NCBI RefSeq assembly: GCF_014654205.1
Contig: NZ_BNAW01000033.1
Location: forward strand, 1-64,000
Reading direction: 5' to 3'
Origin: Amycolatopsis bullii
GTDB taxonomy: Bacteria > Actinomycetota > Actinomycetes > Mycobacteriales > Pseudonocardiaceae
DNA: 64,000 nt
A program made the translations under genes and the position numbers. Numbering within the stretch: the stretch's first letter is position 1; each line of letters begins with the position of its first letter. The notes under the pieces are model-generated. The model was not told the origin of the DNA and searched no databases. It worked only from the letters and a program-made list of their open reading frames with translations. Below, in pieces: positions 48,889 to 57,980 of this stretch.

Positions 48889-49446
48889 ATGGGAACCCGG
48901 GACGAACTCGTCGAGAGCGCCCGCGAGCTGCTGTGGGAACGCGGCTACGTCGGCACCAGCCCCAAGGCCATCCAGCAGCGCGCGGGCGCCGGCCAGGGCA
49001 GCATGTACCACCACTTCGCTGGCAAGAAGGACCTCGCGCTGGCCGCCGTGCGGCGCAGCGCGGAAGAACTGCTGGCCGCCGCCGACGAGCAGCTGCGCAC
49101 GCCCGGCACCGCCGTCGAGCGCATCACCGCGTACCTGCGGCGCGAGCGCGAAGTGCTCAAGGGCTGCCCGATCGGCCGGCTCACCCAGGACCCCGACATC
49201 ATCGCCGACCCGGAGCTGCGCGCCCCGGTCGACGAGACGCTGACCCGCGTGCGCATCCGGCTGGCCGAAGTCCTCGACGAAGGCCGGGAAGCGGGTGAGC
49301 TGTCCGCCTCCCTGGACACCGCGGCCCTGGCCGCCACGATCGTCGCCGTCCTGCAGGGCGGGTACGTGCTCGCCCGCGCCGCCGGCTCCCCCGAGCCGTT
49401 CGACCAGGCCGTTTCCGGCGTGCTCGCGCTGCTCACCGCCCACTGA
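48889..49446 (+). CDS. TetR-family repressor
   Basis: 185 residues. HTH: LVESARELLWERGYVGTSPK, AIQQRAGAGQGSMYHHFAGK. The ligand domain has REREVLKGCPIGRLTQDPDI, common in the YxaF/LmrA-like group. It is followed after 16 nt by the bicupin gene in the same direction and probably controls it together with itself via the 22-bp palindrome. Confidence 0.94.
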   Translation: MGTRDELVESARELLWERGYVGTSPKAIQQRAGAGQGSMYHHFAGKKDLALAAVRRSAEELLAAADEQLRTPGTAVERITAYLRREREVLKGCPIGRLTQDPDIIADPELRAPVDETLTRVRIRLAEVLDEGREAGELSASLDTAALAATIVAVLQGGYVLARAAGSPEPFDQAVSGVLALLTAH

Positions 49447-49462
49447 CCCGAGGAGACCCGTC

Positions 49463-50191
49463 ATGCACGTCCGCCGCGTTCCGGCCACCAGCACCGCCGC
49501 CCCCGCCGAGGCCGTCACCGGCAGCGCCTGGATCACCTCGCTCGCGGTCCCCGAAGGCCCGTCCCGCACCCGGGTCGACCGCGTCCAGTTCGCCCCCGGC
49601 GCCCGCACCCGCTGGCACCGGCACCCGCTCGGCCAGGTCCTCGTCGTCACCGAAGGCACCGGGTACGTCCAGCGCCGCGGCGGCCCGGCCCAGCTGATCC
49701 GGCCGGGCGACACGGTCCGCGTCGCCGCCGGCGAGTGGCACTGGCACGGCGCCACCGACACGACGCCGATGACCCACCTGGCGATCGAGGAGCTCCCCGC
49801 CGACGGCACCCCGACCGAACTGGGGGACCCGGCCGGCGATGGCGAGCCCGCCGCCGTCCCGGCCTTCACCCGCACCCTGCTGGTGGACCAGCAGCTGGCG
49901 GCGCCCCGCGTGATCGATCACGTCGAAATCCGCCGGATCACCATCGCGCCGGGCGAACACCTCGGCCCGCACGTCCACAACGGACCGGTGTTCGGCAGCA
50001 TCGAAACGGGCTCGGCCGTTTACCAGATCGAAGGGGAACCCGAAACCGTGCTCACTCCGGGCGACGTCTTCCACGAGCCCGAATCGGCGCGCATCGCCCG
50101 GTTCGACCCCGAAGGCGACGGCGTCACGTTCCTCGCCTACTTCCCCGTCGGACCAGGCGAGACGCCGACCCTGACCATGCTGGACGACTGA
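49463..50191 (+). CDS. Bicupin protein
   Basis: 242 residues from the ATG at 49463 (GAGGAGACC upstream). Two cupin domains: the first with metal ligands in RTRWHRHPLGQVLVVTEGTG and GEWHWHGATD; the second from about residue 145 (ITIAPGEHLGPHVHNGPVFG, VLTPGDVFHEPESARIARFD). The N-terminal domain resembles the (R)-mandelonitrile-lyase-like/carboxymuconolactone-linked cupins. Metal-dependent oxygenase, lyase or binding function cannot be separated by sequence. Confidence 0.88.
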   Translation: MHVRRVPATSTAAPAEAVTGSAWITSLAVPEGPSRTRVDRVQFAPGARTRWHRHPLGQVLVVTEGTGYVQRRGGPAQLIRPGDTVRVAAGEWHWHGATDTTPMTHLAIEELPADGTPTELGDPAGDGEPAAVPAFTRTLLVDQQLAAPRVIDHVEIRRITIAPGEHLGPHVHNGPVFGSIETGSAVYQIEGEPETVLTPGDVFHEPESARIARFDPEGDGVTFLAYFPVGPGETPTLTMLDD

Positions 50192-50456
50192 GGCCCGCAC
50201 TCCACGCTTCACCGGGGTACACGGCTGCGGGTTCACGGCGGTTCACCACATTTCCGATCTCTTTCCTCACGCGACAAAGCACTGGACAACGGGACGCGCA
50301 CGGGTCACGATTACGCCGTGCCCGCCCCCCGTTGAGTCGCCCGGAAAGAATCCGTCGACTCTTCACGAGGTGGACATTGTTATCGCTAACAGAGAACCGC
50401 TCCACTGGTGTCGGGCCAGTGGAATCTCTTCCCTTTGAACCCCCTGGAGCCCCTGC

Positions 50457-52226
50457 ATGCCCGGAACCGCGGGAAAGCACCGCATCTCCCGACGAACCAA
50501 GATCGCCACCGGCGTCATGGCCCTGGCCGTGGCCGCCGGCGGCATCACGGCGGCGACCACCTTCGGCGCGTCCGACCAGGCCAGCGCCGACGAAGCCGAC
50601 CCGGCGCTCTACATCGACATCCTGAAGGTGAAGCCGAACAACTTCGAGCCCGCGAACTCGCGCGGCGCGTCCACCGGCACCTTCACCGTCGACTGCGGCC
50701 GCAACGAAAACCAGCACTTCAACCCGGACAACTTCGTCGCGCAGCCCGGCGTCCGCAACGGTGCCCAGCACCTGCACGACTACGTCGGCAACCTCTCGTC
50801 GAACGCGGACTCGAACAACAAGAGCCTCGAAGCCGCCGGAACCACCTGCAAAAACGGCGACAAATCCGCCTACTTCTGGCCGGTTGTCCGCATCGACACC
50901 GGTGACGAAGAGAAGAACCCGCCCGCGAAGTCCCCGGACGGCGACCGCGACCAGGCGGCCCAGGCCGCCGCCTCCCCGGTGATCACCTGCCCGGACGTGG
51001 CCAGCCGGCTCCCGGACGTCCCCGACTCGGCGATGGCCGAGGTCAACCGCAACCTCGACCTGCTCGACACCCAGATCGACGAGGCCAACAAGCGGCTGAT
51101 CAGCACGCGCGGCCAGGGCGGCCCCAACTTCGTCCAAAACGCCATCCTCGGCCCGCTCAAGGACAAGCGCGTCGCCACCATCGACCGGATGGCCATCGCC
51201 ATCGGCCGCACCGCCGCCAAACCGCAGGGCCTCGACGCCCTCGCCCCCTGCACGCTCAAGGAACAGGCCGGCACCGGCGGCAACCCCGCGAGCAACGGCG
51301 GCGGCGCCCCCGGCGGCGCGGCCCAGCAGATCACCTGCCCGGACGTCGCGAGCAAGCTGCCCGCCGTCCCGGCGTCGGCCAAGGCCGAAGTGGACCGCAA
51401 CCTCCAGCTGCTGAACACGCAGCTCCAGGAGGCGAACCAGCGGCTGGTCAGCACCCAGGGCCAAGGCGGCCCCAACTTCGTCCAGAACGCCATCCTCGGC
51501 CCGCTCAAGGACAAGCGCGTCGCCACCATCGACCGGATGGCCATCGCCATCGGCCGCACCGCCGCCAAACCCCAGGGCTTCGACGCCCTCGCTCCCTGCA
51601 GCCTCGGCCAGGGCGGCAACAACGGCAACAACGGTGGCGCCACGGCGACGCCGCCGCTGCCCGGCCCGGACGCGAACAACGAGCTGCCGGAGAACGACGG
51701 CCGGATCCAGCGCCCGGCCAAGGTCGGCATCACCTTCCGCGGCAGCGCGGCCGGCAAGGTCGTCGCGATGCCGAAGTTCCTGCGCGCCCTGTCCGGTGAC
51801 GCCAAGCCGTCGATCAACGGCACGAAGAACACCCGGGCCGCGTGGACCTGCACCGGCTTCGAGAACCGGCTGACCGACAAGTACCCGATCTGCCCCGAAG
51901 GCAGCAAGGTGGAGCGGATCCACGACTTCCCGAGCTGCTGGGACGGCAAGAACACCGACAGCGCCAACCACCGCACGCACATCGTGTTCCCGGACCGGAA
52001 CGGCCGCTGCGCCGCCGGGTTCACGGCGGTGCCGCAGCTGCGGACCACGCTGGTCTACGACATCCCGCACGACATCCAGGTCAAGAAGCAGTACAAAGTG
52101 GACTCGTTCCCGTCCGAAAAGCACAATCCCCTGTCCGACCACGACGACTTCGCGAACGTGATGTCGCAGAGCATCATGAACCAGGTCGTCAACTGCATCA
52201 ACCGCAACAAGACCTGCACCGCCTGA
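50457..52226 (+). CDS. Secreted DUF1996 protein with duplicated internal insert
   Basis: 589 residues with a twin-Arg-like N-terminus (HRISRRTKIATGVMALAVAA) and cleavage near FGASDQASA. DUF1996 is split: its first part spans about 47-160 (YIDILKVKPNNFEPANSRG, NGAQHLHDYVGN) and the second about 405-589 (ENDGRIQRPAKVGITFRGSA, PSCWDGKNTDSANHRTHIVF). Between them lie two repeats of a 90-residue module beginning ITCPDVAS at about 176 and 292, ending LDALAPC/FDALAPC. The DUF may act on cell-surface or environmental glycans; function unknown. Confidence 0.87.
   Translation: MPGTAGKHRISRRTKIATGVMALAVAAGGITAATTFGASDQASADEADPALYIDILKVKPNNFEPANSRGASTGTFTVDCGRNENQHFNPDNFVAQPGVRNGAQHLHDYVGNLSSNADSNNKSLEAAGTTCKNGDKSAYFWPVVRIDTGDEEKNPPAKSPDGDRDQAAQAAASPVITCPDVASRLPDVPDSAMAEVNRNLDLLDTQIDEANKRLISTRGQGGPNFVQNAILGPLKDKRVATIDRMAIAIGRTAAKPQGLDALAPCTLKEQAGTGGNPASNGGGAPGGAAQQITCPDVASKLPAVPASAKAEVDRNLQLLNTQLQEANQRLVSTQGQGGPNFVQNAILGPLKDKRVATIDRMAIAIGRTAAKPQGFDALAPCSLGQGGNNGNNGGATATPPLPGPDANNELPENDGRIQRPAKVGITFRGSAAGKVVAMPKFLRALSGDAKPSINGTKNTRAAWTCTGFENRLTDKYPICPEGSKVERIHDFPSCWDGKNTDSANHRTHIVFPDRNGRCAAGFTAVPQLRTTLVYDIPHDIQVKKQYKVDSFPSEKHNPLSDHDDFANVMSQSIMNQVVNCINRNKTCTA
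51111..51251 (+). repeat. Internal direct repeat, copy 1
   Basis: 141-bp segment within the DUF1996 gene, repeated at 51459-51599 with about 5 mismatches (near 96% identical). It encodes the C-terminal half of the first ITCPDVAS module. Confidence 0.9.
51459..51599 (+). repeat. Internal direct repeat, copy 2
   Basis: Second copy, 348 bp (116 codons) after the first. The preceding halves of the modules are more diverged than this block, which suggests later sequence homogenisation of the 3' half. Confidence 0.9.
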
Positions 52227-52237
52227 TCCCCGCGGGG

Positions 52238-52262
52238 TGCCCGCCGCGGACGGCGGCGGGCA
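52238..52262 (+). terminator. Hairpin after the DUF1996 gene
   Basis: TGCCCGCCGC (52238-52247) pairs with GCGGCGGGCA (52253-52262), 5-nt loop, followed by ACCTTAGG. It may attenuate or end transcription before the GH43 gene 16 bp further on. Confidence 0.6.
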
Positions 52263-52278
52263 ACCTTAGGGAGACACG

Positions 52279-53730
52279 ATGACGGTCCCGATCGTGCCGG
52301 GCTTCCACCCCGACCCGTCGATCTGCCGGGTCGGCGACACGTACTACCTGGCGAACTCCAGCTTCGAGTACGTGCCGGGTGTCCCGATCCGGCGCAGCAC
52401 CGACCTCGTCTCGTGGGAGCTCATCGGCCACGCGCTGACCCGGCCCGGCCAGCTGCCGCCGAGCGAAGGCGCCGCGAACACCGGCATCTTCGCGCCGACG
52501 TTGCGGCACCACGACGGCCGCTTCCACCTGATCACCACGAACATCCTCGAAGGCCGCGGCCACCTGATCGTGACGGCGGCGGACCCGGCCGGCCCGTGGT
52601 CCGACCCGGTGCACGTGCCCGGCACCGACGGCATCGACCCCGACCTCTGCTGGGACGACGCCGGCGTCTGCCACCTCACCTGGGCGTCCTTCCGGCCGGA
52701 CCTGCCGGGCATCGCGAGCGTCCCGATCGACCCCGGGACGGGCGCGATGCTCGGCGAGCCACGGCTGCTGTGGAACGGCACGGGCATGGCCGCGCCGGAA
52801 GGCCCGCACCTCTACCGCGTCGACGGCTGGTGGTACCTGCTGCTCGCCGAAGGCGGCACCGAACGCGGCCACGCCGTCACCGTCGCGCGCGCCCGCGCAC
52901 TGGAGGGCCCGTACGAACCGGCGCCCGCGAACCCGATCCTGACCCACCGCAGCAGCACCCACCCGGTGCAGAACACCGGGCACGCCGATCTGGTCGAGTG
53001 CGCCGACGGCAGCTGGGCGATGGTGTACCTGGGCGTCCGGCCGCGCGGGAAGACCCCGCAGTTCCACGTCAACGGCCGGGAAACCTTCCTGGCCGGGGTG
53101 GACTGGGTCGACGGCTGGCCGGTCGTGGCCGAGGACCGGTACCCGGTCCCGCCGGCGGACAACAGCTTCACGGACGACTTCGCCGAGCCGCACCCGCGCT
53201 GGGTGGCCCCGGGTGCCGGGCCCGAGACCTTCACCCGCCGGGCCCGACCGGGCGAGCTGGTCCTCACGACGGGACGCCCCCTGCTGACCCGCGCCCTCGA
53301 CGAGTACTGGACGGCGGTGGCCAGCCTCGACGTATCCCGCGGCACGGCCGCGTTCGTGGTCCGCCTCGACGACCGCCACTGGTACGGCCTGATCGCCGAC
53401 GGCGCCAAGGTGGCGGCCACGCTGGCGATCGGCCCGGTCGTGCAGGCCGTCACCGAGGTGGCGGCGGGGCCGGTCGTGTCGCTGCGGATCCGGGCGCTCC
53501 GGCCGGATCCGTCCGGCCCGCTGCACGAAGCCGACGAGCCGGACCTCCTCGAGCTGTCGGTGCTCGGCGAGGAAGACCGGGTCCTCGGCGCGTTCGACGG
53601 CCGCTACCTCTCCACCGAGGTCGCGGCCGGGTTCACCGGTCGCATGATCGGCGTCGAAGCCCGCGCCGGAACGATTGCCCTGCGCGAGTTCCGCTACCGC
53701 AGCGAGCATCGGCAGAACTTATCGAGTTGA
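52279..53730 (+). CDS. GH43 glycosidase (beta-xylosidase/arabinofuranosidase type)
   Basis: 483 residues, no signal peptide, so cytoplasmic. The five-bladed propeller shows base Asp12 (PGFHPDPSICRVGD), Asp120 (DGIDPDLCWDD) and acid Glu174 (AAPEGPHLYRVDGWWYLLLA). The C-terminal beta-sandwich (from about DNSFTDDFAEPHPRW) is the usual GH43 C2 domain. It should split short xylo- or arabino-oligosaccharides. The third-last codon is TTA (53719-53721), rare in high-GC actinomycetes and typical of bldA-dependent genes. Confidence 0.9.
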   Translation: MTVPIVPGFHPDPSICRVGDTYYLANSSFEYVPGVPIRRSTDLVSWELIGHALTRPGQLPPSEGAANTGIFAPTLRHHDGRFHLITTNILEGRGHLIVTAADPAGPWSDPVHVPGTDGIDPDLCWDDAGVCHLTWASFRPDLPGIASVPIDPGTGAMLGEPRLLWNGTGMAAPEGPHLYRVDGWWYLLLAEGGTERGHAVTVARARALEGPYEPAPANPILTHRSSTHPVQNTGHADLVECADGSWAMVYLGVRPRGKTPQFHVNGRETFLAGVDWVDGWPVVAEDRYPVPPADNSFTDDFAEPHPRWVAPGAGPETFTRRARPGELVLTTGRPLLTRALDEYWTAVASLDVSRGTAAFVVRLDDRHWYGLIADGAKVAATLAIGPVVQAVTEVAAGPVVSLRIRALRPDPSGPLHEADEPDLLELSVLGEEDRVLGAFDGRYLSTEVAAGFTGRMIGVEARAGTIALREFRYRSEHRQNLSS

Positions 53731-53780
53731 GCAGTTTTCATTGCTTTTCACGATGAGCTCCGGCTCATAACGTCACCGCT

Positions 53781-54086
53781 ATGACCCCACAGCACGCGCT
53801 CTGGCTCCCGCTGTTCGGCGAACTGGCCGACCCGGCGCTCGTCGCCCGCCTCGCCGCCGAAGCCGAGGATGCGGGCTGGCACGGCGTCTTCGTGTGGGAC
53901 CACCTCCGCTGGCGTGAGCCGGTGACCGCGGTGGCGGATCCGTGGATCACCCTGGCCGCGATCGCCACCACGACGTCGCGGCTGCGCTTCGGGCCGATGG
54001 TCAGCCCGATCACCCGCCGCCGTCCCGCCCGGCGAGGAGTACGGCGCCCGGGTGCGCGCCCGCGTGCTCGACGAAGCCTGTCGTAG
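53781..54086 (+). pseudogene. Truncated LLM-class flavin-dependent oxidoreductase
   Basis: The first 75 residues match the N-terminus of luciferase-like F420/FMN enzymes (HALWLPLFGELADPALVARL, AEDAGWHGVFVWDHLRW, DPWITLAAIATTTSRLRFGP). After PITRRRP the frame becomes Arg-rich. Another frame then gives GEEYGARVRARVLDEA, which resembles a later part of the same family, so an internal deletion plus frameshift is likely. The remaining two-thirds are missing. Confidence 0.72.
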
Positions 54087-54500
54087 GTGTCCAGCAGCAG
54101 CCGGAAGAGCATCGTTGCCGTCGGTGGCGCGGCCGGGCTTCATCAGCACCGTGGTCAGTGGCGCGTAGTTCAGCACGACGGACGGTGCCCGCGCGCATGC
54201 CGAACCCCCGATCCGTGACGCCGATCTTGTGCACTTCCCGGCCGCCGGGCGAGCAGGCAGGCGACGATCAGCGCAACGGTCCGCGGCGACTTGGTCGCGT
54301 GCAGGGCCACCCGGCTGCCCTCCGGGGCGTGCAGCGCCTCGATGCCGTGGTAGGCCGACATGCCATGGCGGCGAGCTCGGCGCAGGTCACCCGCTCGGCC
54401 CCCATGACGAGCACAAGGGATTCGGATCGGGTTTCGGCGAATTCGGCCAGACAGCCGAGCAACTCACGTGAATAGGGCACAACGGTCTCCCCAGTGCCCA
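54087..54500 (-). pseudogene. Frameshifted remnant resembling an adenylate-forming enzyme
   Basis: On the minus strand, short frames read YSRELLGCLAEFAETRSESL then GAERVTCAELAAM. After a frameshift they continue in SAYHGIEALHAPEGSRVALH and SPRTVALIVACLLAR, which looks like the N-terminus of AMP-binding (A-domain/acyl-CoA ligase) proteins. Further frames (LNYAPLTTVLMKPGRATDGN) are not recognised. Several frameshifts make it non-functional. The assignment is tentative. Confidence 0.45.
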
Positions 54501-54599
54501 CTGCTGTTTCCAGGTGGCACGCACGAGTCGGTGGAACTCCCCAGTTAAACTTGTTTCGACCGCCGGAACCGCCGAAGCGCGGTCCCACGTAGGACTCAA

Positions 54600-55052
54600 G
54601 TTAGCCTCGCCGCCGGTGCTTGGCTCATTGGTTCGTGCTCTTTGTGGACTGTCCGGTCAGGACAGCGATCGCCACTGTCGACTGTGGAGTCCACAATTCG
54701 CGAACCACCGGTTCTGTGGAAACTTCGCCGGATATCGAGCAGCTGAGTAAAACGTCCGCCGAATCACGCCATGGCGTACGCGGATTGTCACGATCCGTCC
54801 GGATCGCCCTTTTCGAGCGTGCTTTGCCGACGCCACCACTGGTGTGCGGCGCGGGTGGTCATCTCTCGCACCTCGATGTTGGCCGAAGCGGTCGACCGAC
54901 CGGTCCGCTCAGGGCAACAGCCCGCTCCAAGCCTGCACAGGTCACCCGGCGACGCCTACTGTGTGATGCAGCAAGCAGGCCGCCACCATGCCTCCACCCT
55001 GTGAACGCTCGATCACCCGAGACGCTGCGCAGACCACCCCGAGGAGCACCAC
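54600..55052. other. Non-coding region with nested inverted repeat
   Basis: About 450 bp with no convincing gene; it follows the pseudogenes and precedes the GAF-ANTAR gene, whose promoter it must contain. Base composition is less GC-rich than elsewhere. Confidence 0.45.
54630..54706. repeat. Nested inverted repeat, about 77 bp
   Basis: GGTTCG (54630-54635) and TTGTGGACT (54642-54650) pair with AGTCCACAA (54688-54696) and CGAACC (54701-54706). The unpaired spacers between arms differ slightly in length. It could be the end of a decayed element, a regulatory structure or a large RNA hairpin. Confidence 0.55.
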
Positions 55053-55790
55053 ATGGACGAAGACCTGCTCTACGAGCGGGACGCCGCGCGAAGAGTGGAC
55101 GAGGTCACTGCCGCATTGGACCGGCTGGCCGGCACCTTCGCGGAGGAAGAGGAACTGCCGGTGGTCCTGCAGCGGGTGTGCCAGCAGGTCATCCACGCCG
55201 TACCGGACGCGGAGATCGCCAGCATCACGCTGCTGCGCGACGGTGTCCCCTACACCGCGACAGCGACCGGTGACACCGCGCACCGCGTCGATCAGGCACA
55301 GTACGACGCCGGGCGAGGACCTTGCCTGGAAGCCGTCCAAACCGGCGAAGTGCAACGAGTGAAGGTGGCCGATGCGGCACAACGGTGGCCCGAGTTCGCC
55401 ACCGCCGCGAAGGAGTCCGCGGTCGTCGCCTCCCTGTCCGCCCCGCTGTTCGTCGACCGTGAGTACCGCGGCTCGCTCAATCTGTACGACACCGGAGGCA
55501 ACAGCTTCGGCGCGCTCGACGCAGCACTGCTGGACCTGTACACCGCCGCCGCCGAAGCGGCGCTGCGCAGCACCCGCCGTCACCAAGCCGCCCGCGAGAC
55601 CATGGGCCAGCTACGCGCCGCTCTGACCTCCCGCGCGGTGATCGATCAGGCGAAGGGCATCCTCATGGCCCTGCACTGCATCCCGCCCGACGAAGCTTTC
55701 AAGCTGCTCGTCAAGGCGTCACAAGAGCAGAACGTGAAGCTGCACGAGGTCGCCCACAACTTCGTCACCACGGCCACGAACCCACGGTGA
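55053..55790 (+). CDS. GAF-ANTAR RNA-binding antiterminator
   Basis: 245 residues. A GAF sensor domain (VLQRVCQQVIHAVPDAEIAS to AAEAALRSTRR) is followed by ANTAR (MGQLRAALTSRAVIDQAKGI then LMALHCIPPDEAFKLLVKAS). The ANTAR three-helix bundle binds paired hexaloop hairpins in leader RNAs to block termination. The target RNA is elsewhere. The 3' end overlaps the convergent hydrolase gene by 26 nt. Confidence 0.93.
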   Translation: MDEDLLYERDAARRVDEVTAALDRLAGTFAEEEELPVVLQRVCQQVIHAVPDAEIASITLLRDGVPYTATATGDTAHRVDQAQYDAGRGPCLEAVQTGEVQRVKVADAAQRWPEFATAAKESAVVASLSAPLFVDREYRGSLNLYDTGGNSFGALDAALLDLYTAAAEAALRSTRRHQAARETMGQLRAALTSRAVIDQAKGILMALHCIPPDEAFKLLVKASQEQNVKLHEVAHNFVTTATNPR

Positions 55791-56715
55791 TCCACCGGGC
55801 CAAGGTTTCGACGTAGCCGGGCACCAGGGCGGTCGCACCGCGTACCTGAACACGGTGGTCGGCGTGGGGAAACAGCTCGACGGTCAGGGTGGCTCGCGGA
55901 TGCCGTTCGGCACGGCAGACAGCCGTCGCGAACAGGCCGATGCTGTCCGCGACCGGAACCAGTTCGTCGGCGCCGCCGAAGGTCGCCAGGTGCGGGCAGC
56001 GCAACCGAAGCACGTCCGGGATCGGATCGTGGTCTTGTTTGCGCTTGGTGAACTCCCAGAGGCTTTCGTCGGTCTCTGACCAGTATTCGCCGAACAGCTC
56101 TTCAACGGAGGCGGGGATCGAGAAAGATTGAACCAACCGCGTCGCTTCGGCGAAGTCGGCGCCGCGACGACCGGCTTCGACGAGCTGGTCGTACACAGCC
56201 AATGCGATGTCGGCCTCGTCGGGGGTGATGCCGTCAACCGCCTGAAGAGCGGTGGCGAGCGCGTAACGGTCTTGAGCGGCGGGTGTCATGCCGGGGCAAC
56301 CGTTGGTGATCACCCAAGGCACATCCCCACCCGCCGCGGCGCGCAGAACCACCCAGCCACCTTCGCTGTGCCCGAACAGACCGGTGGTCTCGGCATGTAC
56401 CTCAGGCTGGGCGCGAAGGAAGTCCAGTGCTGCCACAGCGTCGACGGCGAAGTCGTCGATCGTGCCCGCGAGCCAGTCGCCGGACGACCCGCCGACACCG
56501 CGCTTGTCGTACGAAAGCACGGCGAACCCGGCCTCCACGAGTCCCTGCTGGATCGGCGGGAAGAAGTCGTCGTTGGTGCGGTCCGACGGCCCGGAGCCGC
56601 CGACCATGACCACTCCGGGCGCCGGGTCGCGGCTGTCGGGTACCGCAAACGTTCCCGCCAGCATTGCGCCTGCGCTGGGGAAAGTCACGTCTCGGGCGCG
56701 CTCGCCGGTCACCAT
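55765..56715 (-). CDS. Alpha/beta hydrolase (dienelactone/S9-like)
   Basis: 316 residues. Fold: VVMVGGSGPSDRTNDDFFPP, AVLSYDKRGVGGSSGDWLAG and nucleophile elbow GLFGHSEGGWVVLRAAAGG (Ser in GHSEGG). The acid Asp is in FGGADELVPVAD and the His in FPHADHRVQVRG. Relatives are bacterial serine hydrolases of unknown ester substrate. The start at 56715 is an ATG. Convergent with GAF-ANTAR. Confidence 0.88.
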   Translation of the reverse strand: MVTGERARDVTFPSAGAMLAGTFAVPDSRDPAPGVVMVGGSGPSDRTNDDFFPPIQQGLVEAGFAVLSYDKRGVGGSSGDWLAGTIDDFAVDAVAALDFLRAQPEVHAETTGLFGHSEGGWVVLRAAAGGDVPWVITNGCPGMTPAAQDRYALATALQAVDGITPDEADIALAVYDQLVEAGRRGADFAEATRLVQSFSIPASVEELFGEYWSETDESLWEFTKRKQDHDPIPDVLRLRCPHLATFGGADELVPVADSIGLFATAVCRAERHPRATLTVELFPHADHRVQVRGATALVPGYVETLARWITVGSWPW

Positions 56716-56775
56716 CTGCCCAGTATCCGGCCGGCCGCCGCGTCACGCTCCCTAGTTGTGGATAGCGTGGAGACC

Positions 56776-57159
56776 ATGCATCGCAGCCGACTGGTCGGGA
56801 TCCTCATCGACGCCCCCGCTTCCCAGGCCGGCGCGGCAGCCGACTTCTGGTCCGCGGCGCTGGGCGTCCCGGCCCATCCCGCGCCGGGACAGGAACAGTT
56901 CACCGTCCTGGCCGGTGCCGTGCCCGACCTGTTCACCGTCGTCCAGGCCGTCGACGACGGTGCCCCGCGCTACCACGTCGACATCGAGACCGACGACCTG
57001 GCCGCAGAGGTTGCCCGCCTCACAGGGTTGGGTGCCGAGCCGGTATCCAGTTGGCTGGACGCCCACACGTTACGAGCGCCGGGCGGTCACCTGCTCTGCG
57101 TGGTGCCCGTGCACAGCAAGCCCGAGACGTTCGCCGCCTCGGCGCACACCTGGCCCTGA
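56776..57159 (+). CDS. VOC-family (glyoxalase/bleomycin resistance-like) protein
   Basis: 127 residues from the ATG at 56776. VOC pattern: LVGILIDAPASQAGAAADFW, SAALGVPAHPAPGQ, YHVDIETDDLAAEVARLTGL, LRAPGGHLLCVVP. A single VOC half that needs to dimerise. Metal or drug binding is possible; no substrate is evident. It is divergent from the hydrolase gene with about 60 bp between. Confidence 0.87.
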   Translation: MHRSRLVGILIDAPASQAGAAADFWSAALGVPAHPAPGQEQFTVLAGAVPDLFTVVQAVDDGAPRYHVDIETDDLAAEVARLTGLGAEPVSSWLDAHTLRAPGGHLLCVVPVHSKPETFAASAHTWP

Positions 57160-57371
57160 CGCCCGGCGTCATCTCAGCGGGCCGTGCGCAACGAATCATC
57201 TGCTCGTGCCGTTGGCTGGAAGTCGTCCTCGGAGGAACACTCACCAATCCGCGTCCGCTCATGCCGACGAGCGGACAAACAAGCTGCACGCGGATCACCC
57301 CGCGCGTAGGTTCAGCTGGCCCAGGCGCCCCGACGGAGGCGAAGAGACTGCCAGCAGAGAAAGGTGATCAC

Positions 57372-57956
57372 GTGCCGGCTAACGACCTGTCAACCCTGTG
57401 GCGGCGTCAGTGGCCGGCATGCCCCCCGCTGGCCGATCACCTGAAGCAGGCCTATGACGACCGGTGGGTGCGATTCCACAGCCTGCCCGGCTCCAAGCGC
57501 TATCCGGACGCCGACTCCGAGTACGACATCGTGCTCCACCGCTACAACACGGTTCTGGACGAACTGTTCCACGGACAGGACGTCCGGATCGTCACCACCG
57601 ACTGGTCGGACGCATCCGAACCCCCGGCACTGTCCGCGCAGCACGCGCTCTGGAACCCGGGTGCTCGTCACTGGATGTCCGTCCGCACCGACGAGGAAGA
57701 AACCGACCCGGACTTCATCACCTACACCCACCTGTACGCCAGCCGCAAACCGTGGCGATCCGGTCTCGTGGACGACCTACTCCGCGCCGCGGCCGAGGAC
57801 GCCACCGTCGGGGTGATGATCGCCAGTTCGTCCTTCGACCGGATCCACCATCCCTACGACGGTGGCGCCGACGTCCTGCTGCCGACGACCAGCGAACGCG
57901 ACACCATCAAGCACTCCCATGCCGACTGGCTCTCGGAACATCCTTCTGGATACTGA
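57372..57956 (+). CDS. DUF3885-like conserved hypothetical
   Basis: 194 residues from GTG at 57372, with AGAAAGG upstream. Recognisable stretches: WPACPPLADHLKQAYDDRWV, RFHSLPGSKRYPDADSEYDI, VLHRYNTVLDELFHGQDVRI, VTTDWSDAS. They match a conserved small-protein family commonly tagged DUF3885. No catalytic motif is obvious. Function unknown; neighbours do not give context. The start is chosen for the Shine-Dalgarno sequence; the frame extends further upstream without good starts. Confidence 0.78.
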   Translation: MPANDLSTLWRRQWPACPPLADHLKQAYDDRWVRFHSLPGSKRYPDADSEYDIVLHRYNTVLDELFHGQDVRIVTTDWSDASEPPALSAQHALWNPGARHWMSVRTDEEETDPDFITYTHLYASRKPWRSGLVDDLLRAAAEDATVGVMIASSSFDRIHHPYDGGADVLLPTTSERDTIKHSHADWLSEHPSGY

Positions 57957-57980
57957 ACGCCGACCCGCCGCCGTTGTGCG

